A DNA stretch of 44,275 nucleotides from Condylostoma magnum (GCA_920105805.1 CAKKTI010000153.1:1-44275); one strand, 5' to 3'; shown: positions 21,498-34,440, numbered from the stretch's first letter. Notes: generated from the sequence alone by a model not told the origin. Numbers and translations: made by a program.

Positions 21498-24400
21498 ATG
21501 GACTAACTAGAACTTCATTAAGAATCTGAGAATCCAAGCAATACAAATATATTCACCTATTACAAGCAATTTGTTTAATGAATCTATTCGTTTATTGTTT
21601 ACAAGCGCCTCAATTGTATAATAAACTCAAAAATTTGAATTATTACAGCTGAAATACTATTTTTACTGTAAGCATTAACCTACCAATTTGCCTCAATTAA
21701 TCCGACGAGCTGAAATTCGGGTTGAATGTAGAATATTTTAGATTTTTGTCTTATAGTTCTTTATCCTAATGTATCGCTAACTTAATCCGGATTAAACTAA
21801 ACCAAAGTTTTTATAATTTTTGCCAGTTTTATATGGCTGAACTATTTAATCCACTGAATATCCTTTCTTAGTATAGCTTTATACCAAAATCAGGATGAAA
21901 ACAACTCAAAAACTGCTTTAATCAAATTTATTATAATACTTGATGATATCCTTAATTTTGTTTTTATGAGACTTTTACAGTTTAGTACAATATAGCTGCT
22001 AATTACATAAATGTTTAACAATACCAGTGAATACATTTTAGGTCAATCTCCTATAATAGAAATAGCTTCTTTTACTGTGTTTATATACCTATATATAATC
22101 CAGATTCCAACACGAATAAATTGCAAATGATTTGCAACATTTGAAGCCTCTAGTTCCCCCTAGGCAATAATCACATTGCCCTTGTTAAAAGTAATTTACG
22201 CTTCTGTATTATCAGTTTACGATTTAAAAACCTAAAGCTACATTATTTTAGGAACTTTGTGTATTATAATAGGAGCTATTTACCTAAGAAAAATCGTATT
22301 TCAACAACCATATCACTATGAAATTATGAATTAGATTAATATTGTAATTGGGATTAATATATTTGTTTATGGGATTGTCATAATACTAAGTCAGCTGTTA
22401 GGAGATAGCTACTCAGCTCCTTTTCTAATATATTGGATTTGCTCACCTATAATAAGCTATTTAACTATTGATTATGCTACTAGAATGGGTGATTAATGAG
22501 AAGCTGTGAAATAATTAAGAGTAATAAAAGGGTTTTTGAAAGAATTTATTTAAAAAGAAAAATCAAGTATGCAAATGAGAGAAGGAATTGATTAGATGAT
22601 TTGTAAAAGATACAATCAAAAGAAGTCTCTTCTATATCATAACTACCTTTTCGAAGCCTTTTATTACTTTTTTATAACTTAAGATTACATATAAAGTAAA
22701 GTGATTTTACAAATCATATCATAGTAGATTTTTTCCTTCATAAATAACGCTGAAAAGCATTATTTATAGTAGATTTTAAAGAATCATCTATTACAGTTTT
22801 AGGATGAAAGAGATGCTTTTAATTACTTAAATTACGTCGAAAACCTATCTACACTTATAGAAAGTGATAAGTCCACTACATTAATTCATATTTCCCTATA
22901 TTAAGAACTATCATAACACTAGCCTTAGCTAAATGAACTAATTTTTCTGTCTAGGAAACTCTGCAAATCTCTATAACATACTGAATAACTATACAAGAAT
23001 GTATTAAGATATCAACCTAAAAATGCACATATACTATACCTAATTTAAGGATTATACGAAATAATGCAAGACGGATATAAAAGAGATAAGTATAACAACT
23101 TATACAATGAATGTATTTTAAAAGACTAATAATTTAACGTTAAATCAGTAAACATTTCTTATTTTAGCAGTGCTGCAATGGTAATTTTGATTAGTATGAA
23201 ATAAGAAGAGGTCGGAACTATTTATTGGGTAGAAGACCCTGAGGTAGTAGGCCTGACTCACGATATAAAGGGAATTAATATAAATTAGTTAATACCCTAT
23301 CTTTTAAGTACAGATCATAATAACCTAATGCTAAAAATTTATTAGAACAGAAACTCGCATATTTTATTCACATAATAAATTGAATTCTACATACTAAATT
23401 CTAAGGGGTATTTAAGGCTAACTATTTGAAAAGTGAAGTTAGAGTATAGCATTTCATTAGATAAACTTTTTGCAATTGCAGCTATTGTACCTAAGCAAAT
23501 GGATAATCCTATTGCTTTTTGGAACATAAATACATAAAACTTTATTGCTATTGTAATTTTTATATAGTCCGAATGCTTTTAAGAGGCTTTATAAGCATGC
23601 CACATAACTGTTGATCGGTTATTAGATATAATGCATTAAAATGATCCTTTGCATAATAAAGTAATTATGAAAATCCCATTGGTAATTTTAATATAGGTTG
23701 AGAATAATAAATACTATATTTTTAGGTGGCATTAGTTAAGAATATTCAATAATACTAATTAAGCCTGTGTTATTATACAAACTAAAAGTATTTAACTGAT
23801 ACTTGTTCCTTCTATGCGTAACTCCGATAATCTTGCATAAAAGATAAGATACAAAGAAGATTTCAATATATAAGAAAATAATTAAGCAATTTTAAGTGAA
23901 AAGGAGAACAATGAAAAACACTCGTTTAACTTTTCAAGTGAAAATTCAACTAAAAAGGGCTCCAGTCAAGATTATATCAAACTTAGAAAAATTAGAATAG
24001 CCTTTCTTATATTATCTATAATTCTCACAGTGCTTTCCATATGCCTAGGCGGTTATCAGCTGATCCTAATTTAAGAATAAGCATAAAGCTTTGAAAATGA
24101 CATCTCCTTTATTGATAATTTCGGATTACAAAGAAACATTGCAGCTTAATCAGCTTTTTGCAGTAAGGTTTAATTTTTAAATGCAAATGGATTTTAGTTA
24201 ATTGATGATTCGTACTGTGATGCTAAATTTAGATTGTTTTTCCAATAAGCAAGCAGTTTCCACTAACAGTGTTTGGAGAAATTAAAAGAGTAAAATAGTC
24301 TATAAATGTAAAAATTTTGAAGAAGTGAGGAAGCTCTTTGGTTTTAGTATACTTAATTCTCATTTCTATAAGAAAAGAAGACTTTACTTGACTTAATATA

Positions 24401-25622
24401 ATAAATGAAGGATAATATTTTGTAGTTTAATGAAATGCCAAAGGATAAGTTATAAACGAAATCAATTACGCTGCTTAATATATAAAGAAATTTTCCAGCT
24501 GAAACATTGAAAAGTTTGAATTAAAGCCTTATAGCATACAATGATTATTAAATAGCATAAATACACAACACTATATACATTACTTAAATATCGGCTGCAA
24601 ATGCATTCTTTATTTTATGTATATCAGGCATTATAATATTTTTCATTATTTTACTGTAGTTAAAAAGGTTTCGAGATAAATTTTGGAGGAATGCATTGCA
24701 AACTCCAAAATTTGAGGTAAAAACGATAAAGTAGCTGTCTGTAGATAGGCTGTAACTAATTCATGACTAATACCACTTAGAAGATGAAGAATTAGATGAA
24801 GTAAAATCCTCAGTACATAAGAATCATGAATTTATATTGCTGTATACAGCATCTACTGTTTACATATTGCTAATAAATGCATATTCGATATTCTTGCTGA
24901 CTTATGGCATAAATACTATTGACTCATAAATTAGCTATTTACCTAATGCAATCAACTTTTCTGGTTTAAGCAGATCCTTAACTAGTCTTAGTGCATATTG
25001 AATGCTAGAAATATGAACAGAAGATACTATGTACTCCAGGTAAAATCTATTATACAATAACGATTATAATATTAATAGTAGCTAAATGCAGGAAATTTAT
25101 ACTTAATTATTATGAAGAGTTTAATTAGGGTTTGCTACAAATCATGATTTAATAGGAATAAATAGTAATATCATAGGAGAGAGTTAAAAGGATATTATGT
25201 ATGGAACTTGTGCTGAGAATAGCTTGGTGGGACTTAATAGCCTGATATGAGATTACATTCGATTTCTGGAATTAAAACCTGAATTCACTACTCAGAATTT
25301 CTAAAAACTAATCGAATATAAAGATAATGTTATTGTATGTCTACAGAAGGCAGTATAATTAATTAATGATAGAGAAGAATTTCTTTTAGAGGATTAAATA
25401 AATTGACTGAGTGCTTTTTATTTTAGTTCTATAGTTCTTAGCTTATTTTTCCTTTTATTCATAGTAAATCCTCTCTTAAAAGGCTATTTTAGAGGAATTT
25501 ATTCTGAAGTTTAAATACTAAGCAATAAAGTAAGAGGTAGAACTGTTGATGAAATTAACGTTGTATAGGATTAAATTAAGGGGTTTAACAAGACACCATC
25601 TTCTAGTTTTATTAATTCCTAA
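21498..25622 (+). CDS. TmcB/TmcC-like membrane protein with TPR-like and PAS-like regions, copy A
   Basis: 1,374 residues. A 47-residue leader precedes about seven hydrophobic helices (to ~residue 330, with SAPFLIYWICSP), then a helical TPR-like region (~380-560, with YQPKNAHILYLIQG), a PAS-like domain (~580-690, VGTIYWVEDP and LIPYLLSTDHNN), and two further membrane-spanning blocks flanking a sensor-like domain with the shared motif QRNIAAQS. Many Trp and Gln residues use reassigned codons. It is a close tandem paralogue of the next plus-strand gene and of the partial gene at the left edge. Likely a large sensory membrane protein. The end is TAA 25620-25622; later triplets run antisense into a probable gene on the other strand. 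Confidence 0.85.
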
Positions 25623-26206
25623 TTGTTTAATTTATTAAAAGCTTTAATATCGTCAATGTGCTTTCAAAGTATTTGCTCACTATAAGGTTTGTACAGCTTT
25701 TATACTTAAAGTGATGTTTTGCAATGCTATTTCAGAGAAACTAATCATTATTATAAATCAAAATTATCCTTATTAACAGAGAAATCTAATTTCCTATATT
25801 ACCTATAAATAATGAATTGTTTACTATTTTTATATCTATCGCTCTCTTTTACAGCGTAAATTTGACTCTTTCTCTTCTTAAACAAATTTCCCAGTTTCAT
25901 AATTATCATTCTTTTTAAATAGTGATGCTATATAAATTCAGAGCTATCTATATGATTTTCCATATAAATATACTCTTAAGTCTCTTTGTTTTAATTGCTC
26001 AATAAAGTAGAAAGCTTAGTATTCTATTTATCCAACTCTTTCCTTAATTTCCCTCTTTATTACTACCACTAAAAAGGGAAAAATTTGTATAAGTAATTTA
26101 AGCCTTAAACATTGATTTTTAATATTAAACTAAATTACTGTATTTCTTTAGGCCTTGTATTGGTAATCATATTCAAAATTCCCGCTTAAAGTTATATAAC
26201 TGTCAT
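25619..26206 (-). CDS. Small protein of unknown function, antisense-adjacent to copy A
   Basis: A 195-residue frame from ATG 26206 to TAG 25621-25619. A short helical segment (RGKLRKELDKQNTKLSTLL) is followed by a mixed region ending in LQQWLVSLKQHC, which faintly recalls the last helix of PH domains; this is too weak to name a family. Its charged composition argues for real coding, whereas continuing copy A through the same DNA gives less convincing protein. Its stop and the stop of copy A share bases. It starts 125 bases from the divergent start of copy B. ATG 26170 is an alternative start. Confidence 0.5.
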
Positions 26207-26331
26207 ATCAAAATACTGAATTTTTGATATTTTGAGCCTTAGAATGCTTAGAATTACTTATTTAATGCTACTTAGATATAATTTAAATTATTTTGCCTTA
26301 AATTCTAAACATTACCTTTTAGTACAAAATA

Positions 26332-29300
26332 ATGGAATCAGTGGCCAACATAACACAACTTAAGACTAACAACAAAAGTGTTTATAGCACCTATTGACGC
26401 AAGTTTATTTTGTTGTTTTAGAGAGCAGTTATTGAAAGAAGACTTAAACAAATTTATGACACAAAATTTTGAACAATTTTTATTGAGATTTTGTTTTTAG
26501 TTTAATCAATTTCTACTCAATTTGCTTTAGGTGGTTCAATAGTATAAGATATTGCATATCTGTCTTATATATTCAAGTACTTATAATGGATTGTCTTTCC
26601 AAGCTTACTTCTTGAACATTTGGGTTTTGAAGAAAATGATGCAAATTTAGTAATTATTTGGTTACTGTGCATGAGTTATCTAATCTATCTTGTAAGTACT
26701 TGGGTAGATTTACAAGAAAAATAAGATAGTGGACTTTTAGCTGTACTAGCAAAGTATATAAATATAGTTGACAAAACTCTAAATTTCCTTTTCATGAAAG
26801 TTTTTCTTTTTAATACCATTTAAGCTTTGATATACTAATTTTTTAAAGAAGATAGCAAGTAAAATGAAGCCTCAAGCAGCTTTATACTAGCAGTGGTTTT
26901 AGCCGTAATGTTTACTTAAATGTATATTGTAAATCTCATGAATTGCTCAAATTACTATTGGCTTTTCAACTATTAATCTGCATTATACCCTGAGACTATA
27001 AGACTGTTCCAAATTATAAAGCTAAAATATGCTTTTCTTATTTTACTTCTAAAGCAAATTGATTCTAGCATAGTAATACAAGGACTACTCTGCATTTCAC
27101 TGGGATTAGTTTACTTAGAACGAGTAATAAGATATTTACCTTATCATTTTTCGGTAATGAATTAACTAGCTGTCTTACTAGGAATAAACAAAGTAGTATA
27201 TGGACTGTACTTATTCCTAGTTTTAATTTTAAGCAACTCCTCCATAGGACCTTTTCTGATTTACTGAATTTGCTCACCAATTTGCTTTTACATAGCATTA
27301 GATTACGTAAAAACAATGCAGAATCAATCCAAAGAAGTAAAATAATTTGAGAGTATAAAATAATTCCTTAGTAAGTATACATGTGAAAATAAGGTAGATA
27401 TAGAAACAAGAGATACCATTGATTAATTTTTCTGTAGTAGATAAAATAATATTGATCTAGTGAATCATTAAAACAACTTATTTTAAAGTTTTTACTACTT
27501 TTTCATAACATAAGACTATATTTAAGCAAAAACAATTTTGGCAACAATCTCTAAAACCAGATTATCATTTATAAACAATATAGAGAAAAAAGTAATAAAA
27601 GTAGTTTTAAAAGATCATCTAATGCAATTTCCTAATGAAAAGGATGCGTTTGCATATCTAGACTATTTAAAATAATTGCCTAATGCTCTAAAAGAGGATA
27701 AAATTGTAACTAAACTATATCTGAAAATCTAACTTGAGATATAATAGGAAAAACCAAACAAAAATCAATTAAACAACCTATATAAACAATTAGTTGTATA
27801 TTTCTAAAGAGTAATCTAAAAGTACAAACAAATCCTAAAAAGTTAACCTAAAAATCCGCGTATTTTGCACCTTCTCTAAGGTTTATACAAGGTAACTGGA
27901 AACTACCAGAAATGGAGAAAGTATATTACTCTATATAATTAATGTATAGCTAAAGATTCATATTTTAGTTACAATTCAATCAAATTATCCTATTTTAACA
28001 GCTGCTCTACAGTAATGCTGATAAGTATGGAAAGAGAGTAAATAGGATAGATATAATGGGTTGAAGATCCATAAGCTATTGGCCTAAACTCTAATACTCT
28101 AGGAAAAAATTTAGATGAATTGATACCATATACCCAAGAAATCAATCATAATAGATCAATTTTAAAAATTTATTAAAATAGGAATTCTCATGCTTTATTC
28201 AAATAGCAAATAGATTTTCATATCAAAAATGATGAAGGATATTTAATCCTAACGACTTGAAGGGTTAATTTATAATACAGTGTTCAATTCAAAAGGCTTT
28301 TTGCTATAAGTGTAATTATGTAGAAGCCACTAAAATATCCAGTAGCCTTTTGGGATAGAAATTAGCAAAATATAACAGCTATTGTAAGATTTATACAGTC
28401 TGAGGGCTTTTAACTGATTTTAAATGCATGTGAATGGAGTTTAGATAGATTAGTAGATGAAATCATGTTTAATTAATAGTTGAATAGCAAATATATAATA
28501 AAAATATCATCTGTAAATTATAAATAGGCTCAAACTAAGGAGTATTTTATCTTTAAATGGGAAAAGTTTTGATTATTTCCGCATTTTAGCTAAGAATGCA
28601 TTGCTGTTGAGACTTAAAGCTTTGTGAGTTAAAGAAATTCTTATTTAAATAGTTTTGTAAGGTAAAAAGATATCAAGTAGAATAATACAATGGCAACTAT
28701 GCCTTCAATAGAGCAAAATAATACACAAATAAAATAAAGTAAGGCATTAACCTTAAATCTTTAAAGGACTTTTAGTACTTTAAGACAATTGAAAAAGAAG
28801 TTTTTTATTACCTTTTTACTTTTTACAATAATTTCTGTTTGCTCAGGAGGCTATTAATTAGCAAAAATAGATGAATAGCTTACATTACTTTAAGAAGATA
28901 TTTTATTCATTGATCATTTCGGTTTTTAAAGAAATATAGCAGCTTAATCCACTTTCTGTAGTAAAATCAAACTTTTGAATGCAAATGGGTATGATTTAAT
29001 TGATGATTCATACTGTAAAGATAAACTATAGTAATTTTTATAATCAGTTAATCAATTTAGTAAAGAATGCTGGGATAGACTGGAAAAAGCAGAAGACTTT
29101 TAAATGAAACAGCTTTGAAAATAAAGGGGGGCAAAATGATTTCAATACACACCAAATTAATTCCTTGTTTAGGATTTAAATTTAATTAACTTGATTTAGT
29201 AAGTTGAGGATACAATACTACAATTTGATTAATTATAAGATGAATAATTGATAGAAAGATCTAAGAAAATGTTGAATTTATAAAGGAACTTCCCTGCTGA

Positions 29301-30441
29301 GACACTTAAATATATAAATAAAAGTATTGAAGATTATAATGAGATTAAAGTCGATCAGTTCTAGAACGTTTTAAATGATTTCGTAAATCAAAACTTAATC
29401 ATTTTGCTGATTCAGTTTACTCTACAATTAATTGTAATTGGCACTATACTTCTCAAGTTGCTAAAGATAAAGTGAAGTTTAATACATTAGGCTATATCTA
29501 TTTAGAAATCTCAAGCTGAGAAGGTGGGAAGAAAATTGATTAAAAGGCTTAAAGTAATTCATGGAGAGATTTATGATGAAAATACCATATAATAGAAACA
29601 AAAAAGAGTTGTAAAAGACAAGCTATAACTGCTCATTAATGCAGTATCATTGATTTATATCCTTACCATAAATTCCTTCTTTATTTACCAATTATCATAT
29701 AATATTCAAAATATTGACTATCAAGCTAGTAATTTACCAAATTCAATTAATTACTCAGGCTTAAGAAGAGCAACAACAAGTTTAAGTGCTTATTGGATGT
29801 TAGAAGTTTGAATAGAAGATACAAAATATGCTAGAAAAAGAATGCTTAATGATAATGATTACTATGAAGATAGTTCAGAAATGCTTAAATTCTCAACTGA
29901 ATCATTATGAAGACTTCAATTAGGATTTAGTACTCATCCTGATATTTTAAGAATAAGAAGTAATGTAATTGACAATAAATAAAAGGAAGTAATGTATGGG
30001 AATTGTAATAATGACAATATAATGGGACTTAATAACTTAGTTTGAGACTTTACTCAATTTTTAATGTCTAAACCTGAATTTAATAAAGAAAACTTTTAAA
30101 AGTTAGTTCATACTAGAGACAGCTAAATAAAATGCCTTTAATAATCAATGTTATTTATAAGAGAAAGAGAAGAATATATACTGAATAATCTTACTGACTA
30201 GATTTACTTTATTTACATACTATTTATGATAGTAAATTTATCCATGCTTACTTGTATTGTTTATCCTATTTTGAGTTATTATATTAGAAAAATTATACAA
30301 GGAGGAAAGATAATAAATTATGGCTAAATATACTGGCCTGCTAAATACGAGAATAATGTAAAAGAAGATTAGATTAGTAATAGTTGTTATTATAATACCA
30401 AATTAAAAAATACCAAACCTACTTACAAATCTAATTGTTGA
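26332..30441 (+). CDS. TmcB/TmcC-like membrane protein with TPR-like and PAS-like regions, copy B
   Basis: 1,369 residues in one frame, similar to copy A over its whole length: 47-residue leader, membrane block with GPFLIYWICSP, TPR-like helices (YKQILKSQPKNPRILHLLQG), PAS-like domain (IGQIQWVEDP, LIPYTQE), then two membrane-anchored segments around QRNIAAQSTFCSK. Known relatives in ciliates are large polytopic proteins of uncertain function; a sensory role is inferred from the PAS-like fold. It ends at TGA 30439-30441 after KPTYKSNC, showing TGA as a terminator although TGA is Trp many times within the same gene. The last 11 bases overlap the convergent K+ channel gene. Confidence 0.87.
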
Positions 30442-32200
30442 GCCTTTGTATCATTGATAATATTTCAGCTAGTTCGTTTATTTAGTCGTCCCCTTATTAA
30501 ATACTCAAAATCTTCTACAATTTGTTTCTCAGTTGATCAGACGACTCTGATTAATCCTCAACTTACTGCAACTCATCTTATATAGCATTCTAAGATAAAA
30601 ATCTCAATCGATCTACTCTGGATTAAGCATTCTACTTAAGCAGCTCTAAATCTTAAGGATAACTTTAAATAATTCTCAAAAACGTGTCTTTTTCTAAGTA
30701 ATATACTTCACATCCTGCTATATCAGATACATAGTTAAATTAGGTTGGAGTTTCTAGTAAAATGGAATCTTCACCAAAAAATGATCCTTATTGTATCTTT
30801 TCAATGCATGTTCTATCCTTTATTTGAACAGTGCCTTTATTGATAAAGTAAATTCTATCAGAGAATGTATCAATTTGTAGGATAGTGGTATCAGGTTCAA
30901 AATTTTAAGGTATCATGTTTATTAAAGCCATGTTTTTGAGATCTTGATTGCATTGATCAAAGAAACTGTCAAAATCCTAATCAATATTAGAAAAGATCTG
31001 AGCAATTAAGTTCCGTCTCAGCCTAGGAGGCATTCTCATCAAAAATTCACCTTCATTAGCAACAAATGATCTGTCATTTTCTTATTTATAAGCAAAATGC
31101 TGCTTAATTTCTGTCTACAGCTACGGAAGCATTGGAACTTTGTCTTACCGTTCATTTAACTAAATAATCCATTACTCTTCTTGTAACTTTCTATAATTAA
31201 AACTTTTCTTACTGTTATTTCTAGATACTATTATCATCGTGATATTACCTATAAGAAATCCAAAGTAAAGAACTCCAAAAAACTATACGAAGATTGCTAC
31301 TCATATTTCTGTCTTATTAGTAGGTGTAATATCTCCATACCCTACGGTTGTAAAAGTAACAACTACCCAATACAAAGCCGCTATATATTTTTCATCATCC
31401 GAATCGCTGAAAGCATTACTTAACCAGCTGTCAAGTTCAGGGTTGTCTTCTAGTTCGGCTATAACTATTCATTGACAAGCAATTAGATGTAATAAAATTA
31501 CTAGATAAAACAGAGAAGTAATCATACGCTGAATGTAAGTTTTTAGATACTCATCTGATGTAAAGAATCCTATGATAAATTTACGAATAAAGTTAGTCTG
31601 TATTAGTTAATCAGCCATTGATGGAAGTCTGAATAGTCTGAATAATCGTAAGAATAGTAAGTAAGGATCGATGAAATATAAAGGAAGGACTGATAAAACG
31701 TCAGGTATAAATAACGTAAATATGTAGTCTAAAGCTATTTCTTTATATGTTAAAAGTTGTATTTAATTCTTAGTTGAAGAGCTGAAAAATCGTATTACAA
31801 TATCTGCTATAAAGATCAAATCAAATACTAGGTAAAATCCTATAAAATCAAATATTAGCTCATCTCTTGTTAGGAATGCTAGAAGATAAGGAAATATAAG
31901 AGCAAAAATAAAAATCAATAAGGCAATTGCAAAGTCTCAGATCCTTTTGTAGGTATTATCCTCCGATATTATGTATTTACTTCGAGTTTATATGCTTTCA
32001 CTCTCTTTTCTGCTAATGAGCAAGTATAAATTCTGATTTTAGCGTTATTCCCGAATTTCCTACGCTATTTCTCTGTATAAAGTTCGTATTTTTTCCCATC
32101 TAACTTCTTCAATCAACTACTGAGGCTAAACAGCTTATACTAACGCTTGGGTACTCTCTAAATTTGAATTTCGCGCTATCTTAATAGCAAGTCTTTCCAT
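30431..32200 (-). CDS. Voltage-gated K+ channel with cyclic-nucleotide-binding fold (EAG/HCN-like)
   Basis: The 589-residue protein has six membrane helices. S4 carries spaced arginines (FLRLFRLFRL), and the pore reads TTVGYGDIT near residue 285, the K+ selectivity filter. A C-linker leads to a cyclic-nucleotide-binding fold at about residues 423-510 (FINKGTVQI, then SFFGEDSILLETPTQFNYV). In the phosphate-binding cassette the Arg that contacts the cyclic phosphate is absent (PTQF instead of xRxA), so the domain may not bind cNMP, as in EAG channels. Expected role: setting membrane potential, which controls ciliary beating in ciliates. Several Trp (CQWIVIA, TEIWVA) are TGA. Stop TAG after QRLNN, inside the last codons of copy B on the other strand. 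Confidence 0.92.
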
Positions 32201-32357
32201 TTAAATATTATACTACTAGATGAATTAAGAAATGAATACACCCTTTCAATTACATTAATTATATCAGTATATACTAGCTTGGCAACATCTTAGATTATGT
32301 GTTTAATAAACAATAATAAATATACAACAGAATTCAACTAAAATCTAATTTACTAAT

Positions 32358-33386
32358 TCAACTCTGAGGATAGCACTTCTTGTATGAAATTTTCTTGCTT
32401 TATAGGTTATATATAAATAGTTGACTCTCCCCTTTGAATATCAAGACCTTTTACGATAGCTTCTGAGGAATGTAAGGATCAATGGTTTCTTCAATCTATC
32501 CAATGTTAGCTATTGATTGATTTTTGAAATCATATAAAAATATGTTTTTGTTGGGGCTTGTATCTCCTTCCTAAAATTAATATCCTCCAGTAATAAGAGC
32601 CTAGGTAGTTCCAATAACCCCACACTTAGGAGCGAGCAAATTTAAGGGAATATCAACTTAACAGATATCATACTTCTATTACTTTAGATTCAAAGTATAA
32701 ACATTACGATTAAACCTTTTCTTTCCTTTTCTGTTTAAATAAGCTCCAGATACAAAATAGATTACCCCATTAAATAGAAAAGTTCCAGGAGACCTTAAAG
32801 TGGTAGGATTTAATATTTTAGTATTTTGATCTTATACAATAAACTCTTTCCAGTCCATTTCATTGGTTTAACAATACAGCAAGGGTACAGGCTAGACGGG
32901 GTCATCCTCATCATCTCCATTAGTAAGAGCTCCGGTCATGTAAAGATGGTTTCTGAATTAATGAATCTAACCTCCCCTGCTAGGATAGGGCAAACAAGGT
33001 AGTTATTTTATTTCTGCGGTATTCAAATCAATTTTATATACAATATCTGTAATATTAGATTCATCACCGTTGTAGTAGCCTCCAGCTACTATTAAGATAT
33101 CATTGCCAAGCAAAATTTAAGCTGACTCCTGAGGAATGTTAGCTAGAGGGATTTAAAGCTGCTGCGCAGTAGGGTCTCCTTTCTCAGGTACTGATACAAT
33201 TACCCCTCCTTCAAAAAATTAGTAAAGAGGCGGGGATTATGATCTTGGTTATGAGGGTTAAGTTACAGGAGGCTATTAGGGAGGTTACTAATTATTATTT
33301 TAAGGATTGGATGGCTAATTTTAGACAGTTAAAGTATCTTCTTTATATTTTTTCGATTTTGAGGCTTTGCAACAACAACAACCCAT
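32358..33386 (-). CDS. Kelch-repeat protein with predicted dual-acylated N-terminus
   Basis: The 342-residue protein opens MGCCCCKASKSKKYK, a strong myristoylation plus palmitoylation signal, followed by a Gln/Pro-rich linker and kelch-type beta-propeller repeats such as DILIVAGGYYNGDE and LITGGYQFQEGD. Kelch propellers bind partner proteins; membrane attachment is predicted from the N-terminus. It ends in TGA 32360-32358. The kinase gene upstream ends at a TAG only 24 bases before this ATG and in the same frame, so a kinase-kelch fusion by read-through cannot be ruled out; the acylation signal, which must be N-terminal to work, argues for separate proteins. Confidence 0.82.
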
Positions 33387-33410
33387 ATTTTTATAAATAT
33401 TTACTAAATT

Positions 33411-34415
33411 CTAGAAAAGACGGCTATTTGGAAGAAGCCAATGATGGTTTAGAATTTAATCAGTTCTTAGTCGTTTATTTGGGTTTAGATTTAACAGTTT
33501 AGAAAGGAGATCTTTTGCATCAGTTGATATGCATTTTGGCAGTATATACTTCCCCTGTTAAATCCTAATCTGTAATTCTCTGTCGTACGGAGCCTTGAAA
33601 GGAAACATACCTGTCAGCATTGTATAAAGAATTACTCCTAAAGCTCATATATCAGCGGGCTGGCCATAATACGACTTTCTAGTTGTTATTTCTGGAGCCA
33701 TATAGCAAGGTGTTCCACAGTATAAATTAGAAAGCTTGTTTGAATCGTTATTAGTAGAAAAGCCAAAATCAATAATTTTTACATTGTTTTAAAAGTCCAT
33801 AAGTAAGTTTTCAAGTTGTAAGTCTCTATGAGTTACGTTGTTCTAATGGCAATGCCTTAGACCTTTAACTATTTAACTGAAAACTCGTTTGGCTTCCTCT
33901 TCATGTAGCCTTTTATAAGGCCTTGATTTCAAGTAACTTCCTAAAGATTTCCCATCTATATGCTCTAGTACCAAATGAACATGTGTATTCGTGTTAATAA
34001 CTTCGTATAGTTAAACAATATTCTCATGATTTAGCTTCTCAAGTACTCTGATCTCTCTTTATACATTTAATTTCTTCTAAGGGTTAACAAGATTAGCCTT
34101 TTCATAAGTTTTAAAAGCGTACTTATGCCCAGTGGGCCTATGACATACAGACTTTACAACAGCAAACGAGCCTTATCCAATTTACTCTCCTATTTAATAA
34201 TCCCTCTAATCTCCATACCTCCTTGGCACATGACAAATGCTTGTATTAGGAGTAGATCTATTAGATCTAACAGTTTCACCTTCAGCAGCCTAAAATTTCT
34301 TCCTATTAATAAAATTCTACTTATAATTCAAATTTCTCGTAGAAGCAGACCCTTGAACCCCCCTACTCTATACATTTCTATGCAAAATTTCCCTACTTCC
34401 CAACTACCTTTCCAT
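33411..34415 (-). CDS. CAMK-family Ser/Thr protein kinase
   Basis: A 334-residue protein with a basic leader of ~72 residues and a kinase domain (about 73-325). Visible motifs: Gly loop IGQGSFAVV (79-87), ATP-binding Lys102 in YAFKTY, catalytic loop HRDLQLEN (196-203), DFG 216-218, APE 240-242, and DIWALG with Trp257 encoded by TGA at 33647-33645. The catalytic-loop Lys of HRDLK is replaced by Gln through an ordinary CAA codon, which is unusual for an active Ser/Thr kinase. Overall pattern is CAMK (MARK/AMPK-like); no calmodulin-binding tail or EF-hands are attached. The ATG at 34415 has the A-rich ATGG context; ATG 34436 is an alternative. Only 25 bases separate it from the divergent CinA gene. 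Confidence 0.88.
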
Positions 34416-34440
34416 TTATATACATCTCATAAGCATCACA

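Noticed and set aside
25623-26206. Copy A continuing on the plus strand to TGA near 25859
   Set aside because: The added residues have no counterpart in copy B, and the opposite strand gives a more protein-like frame.
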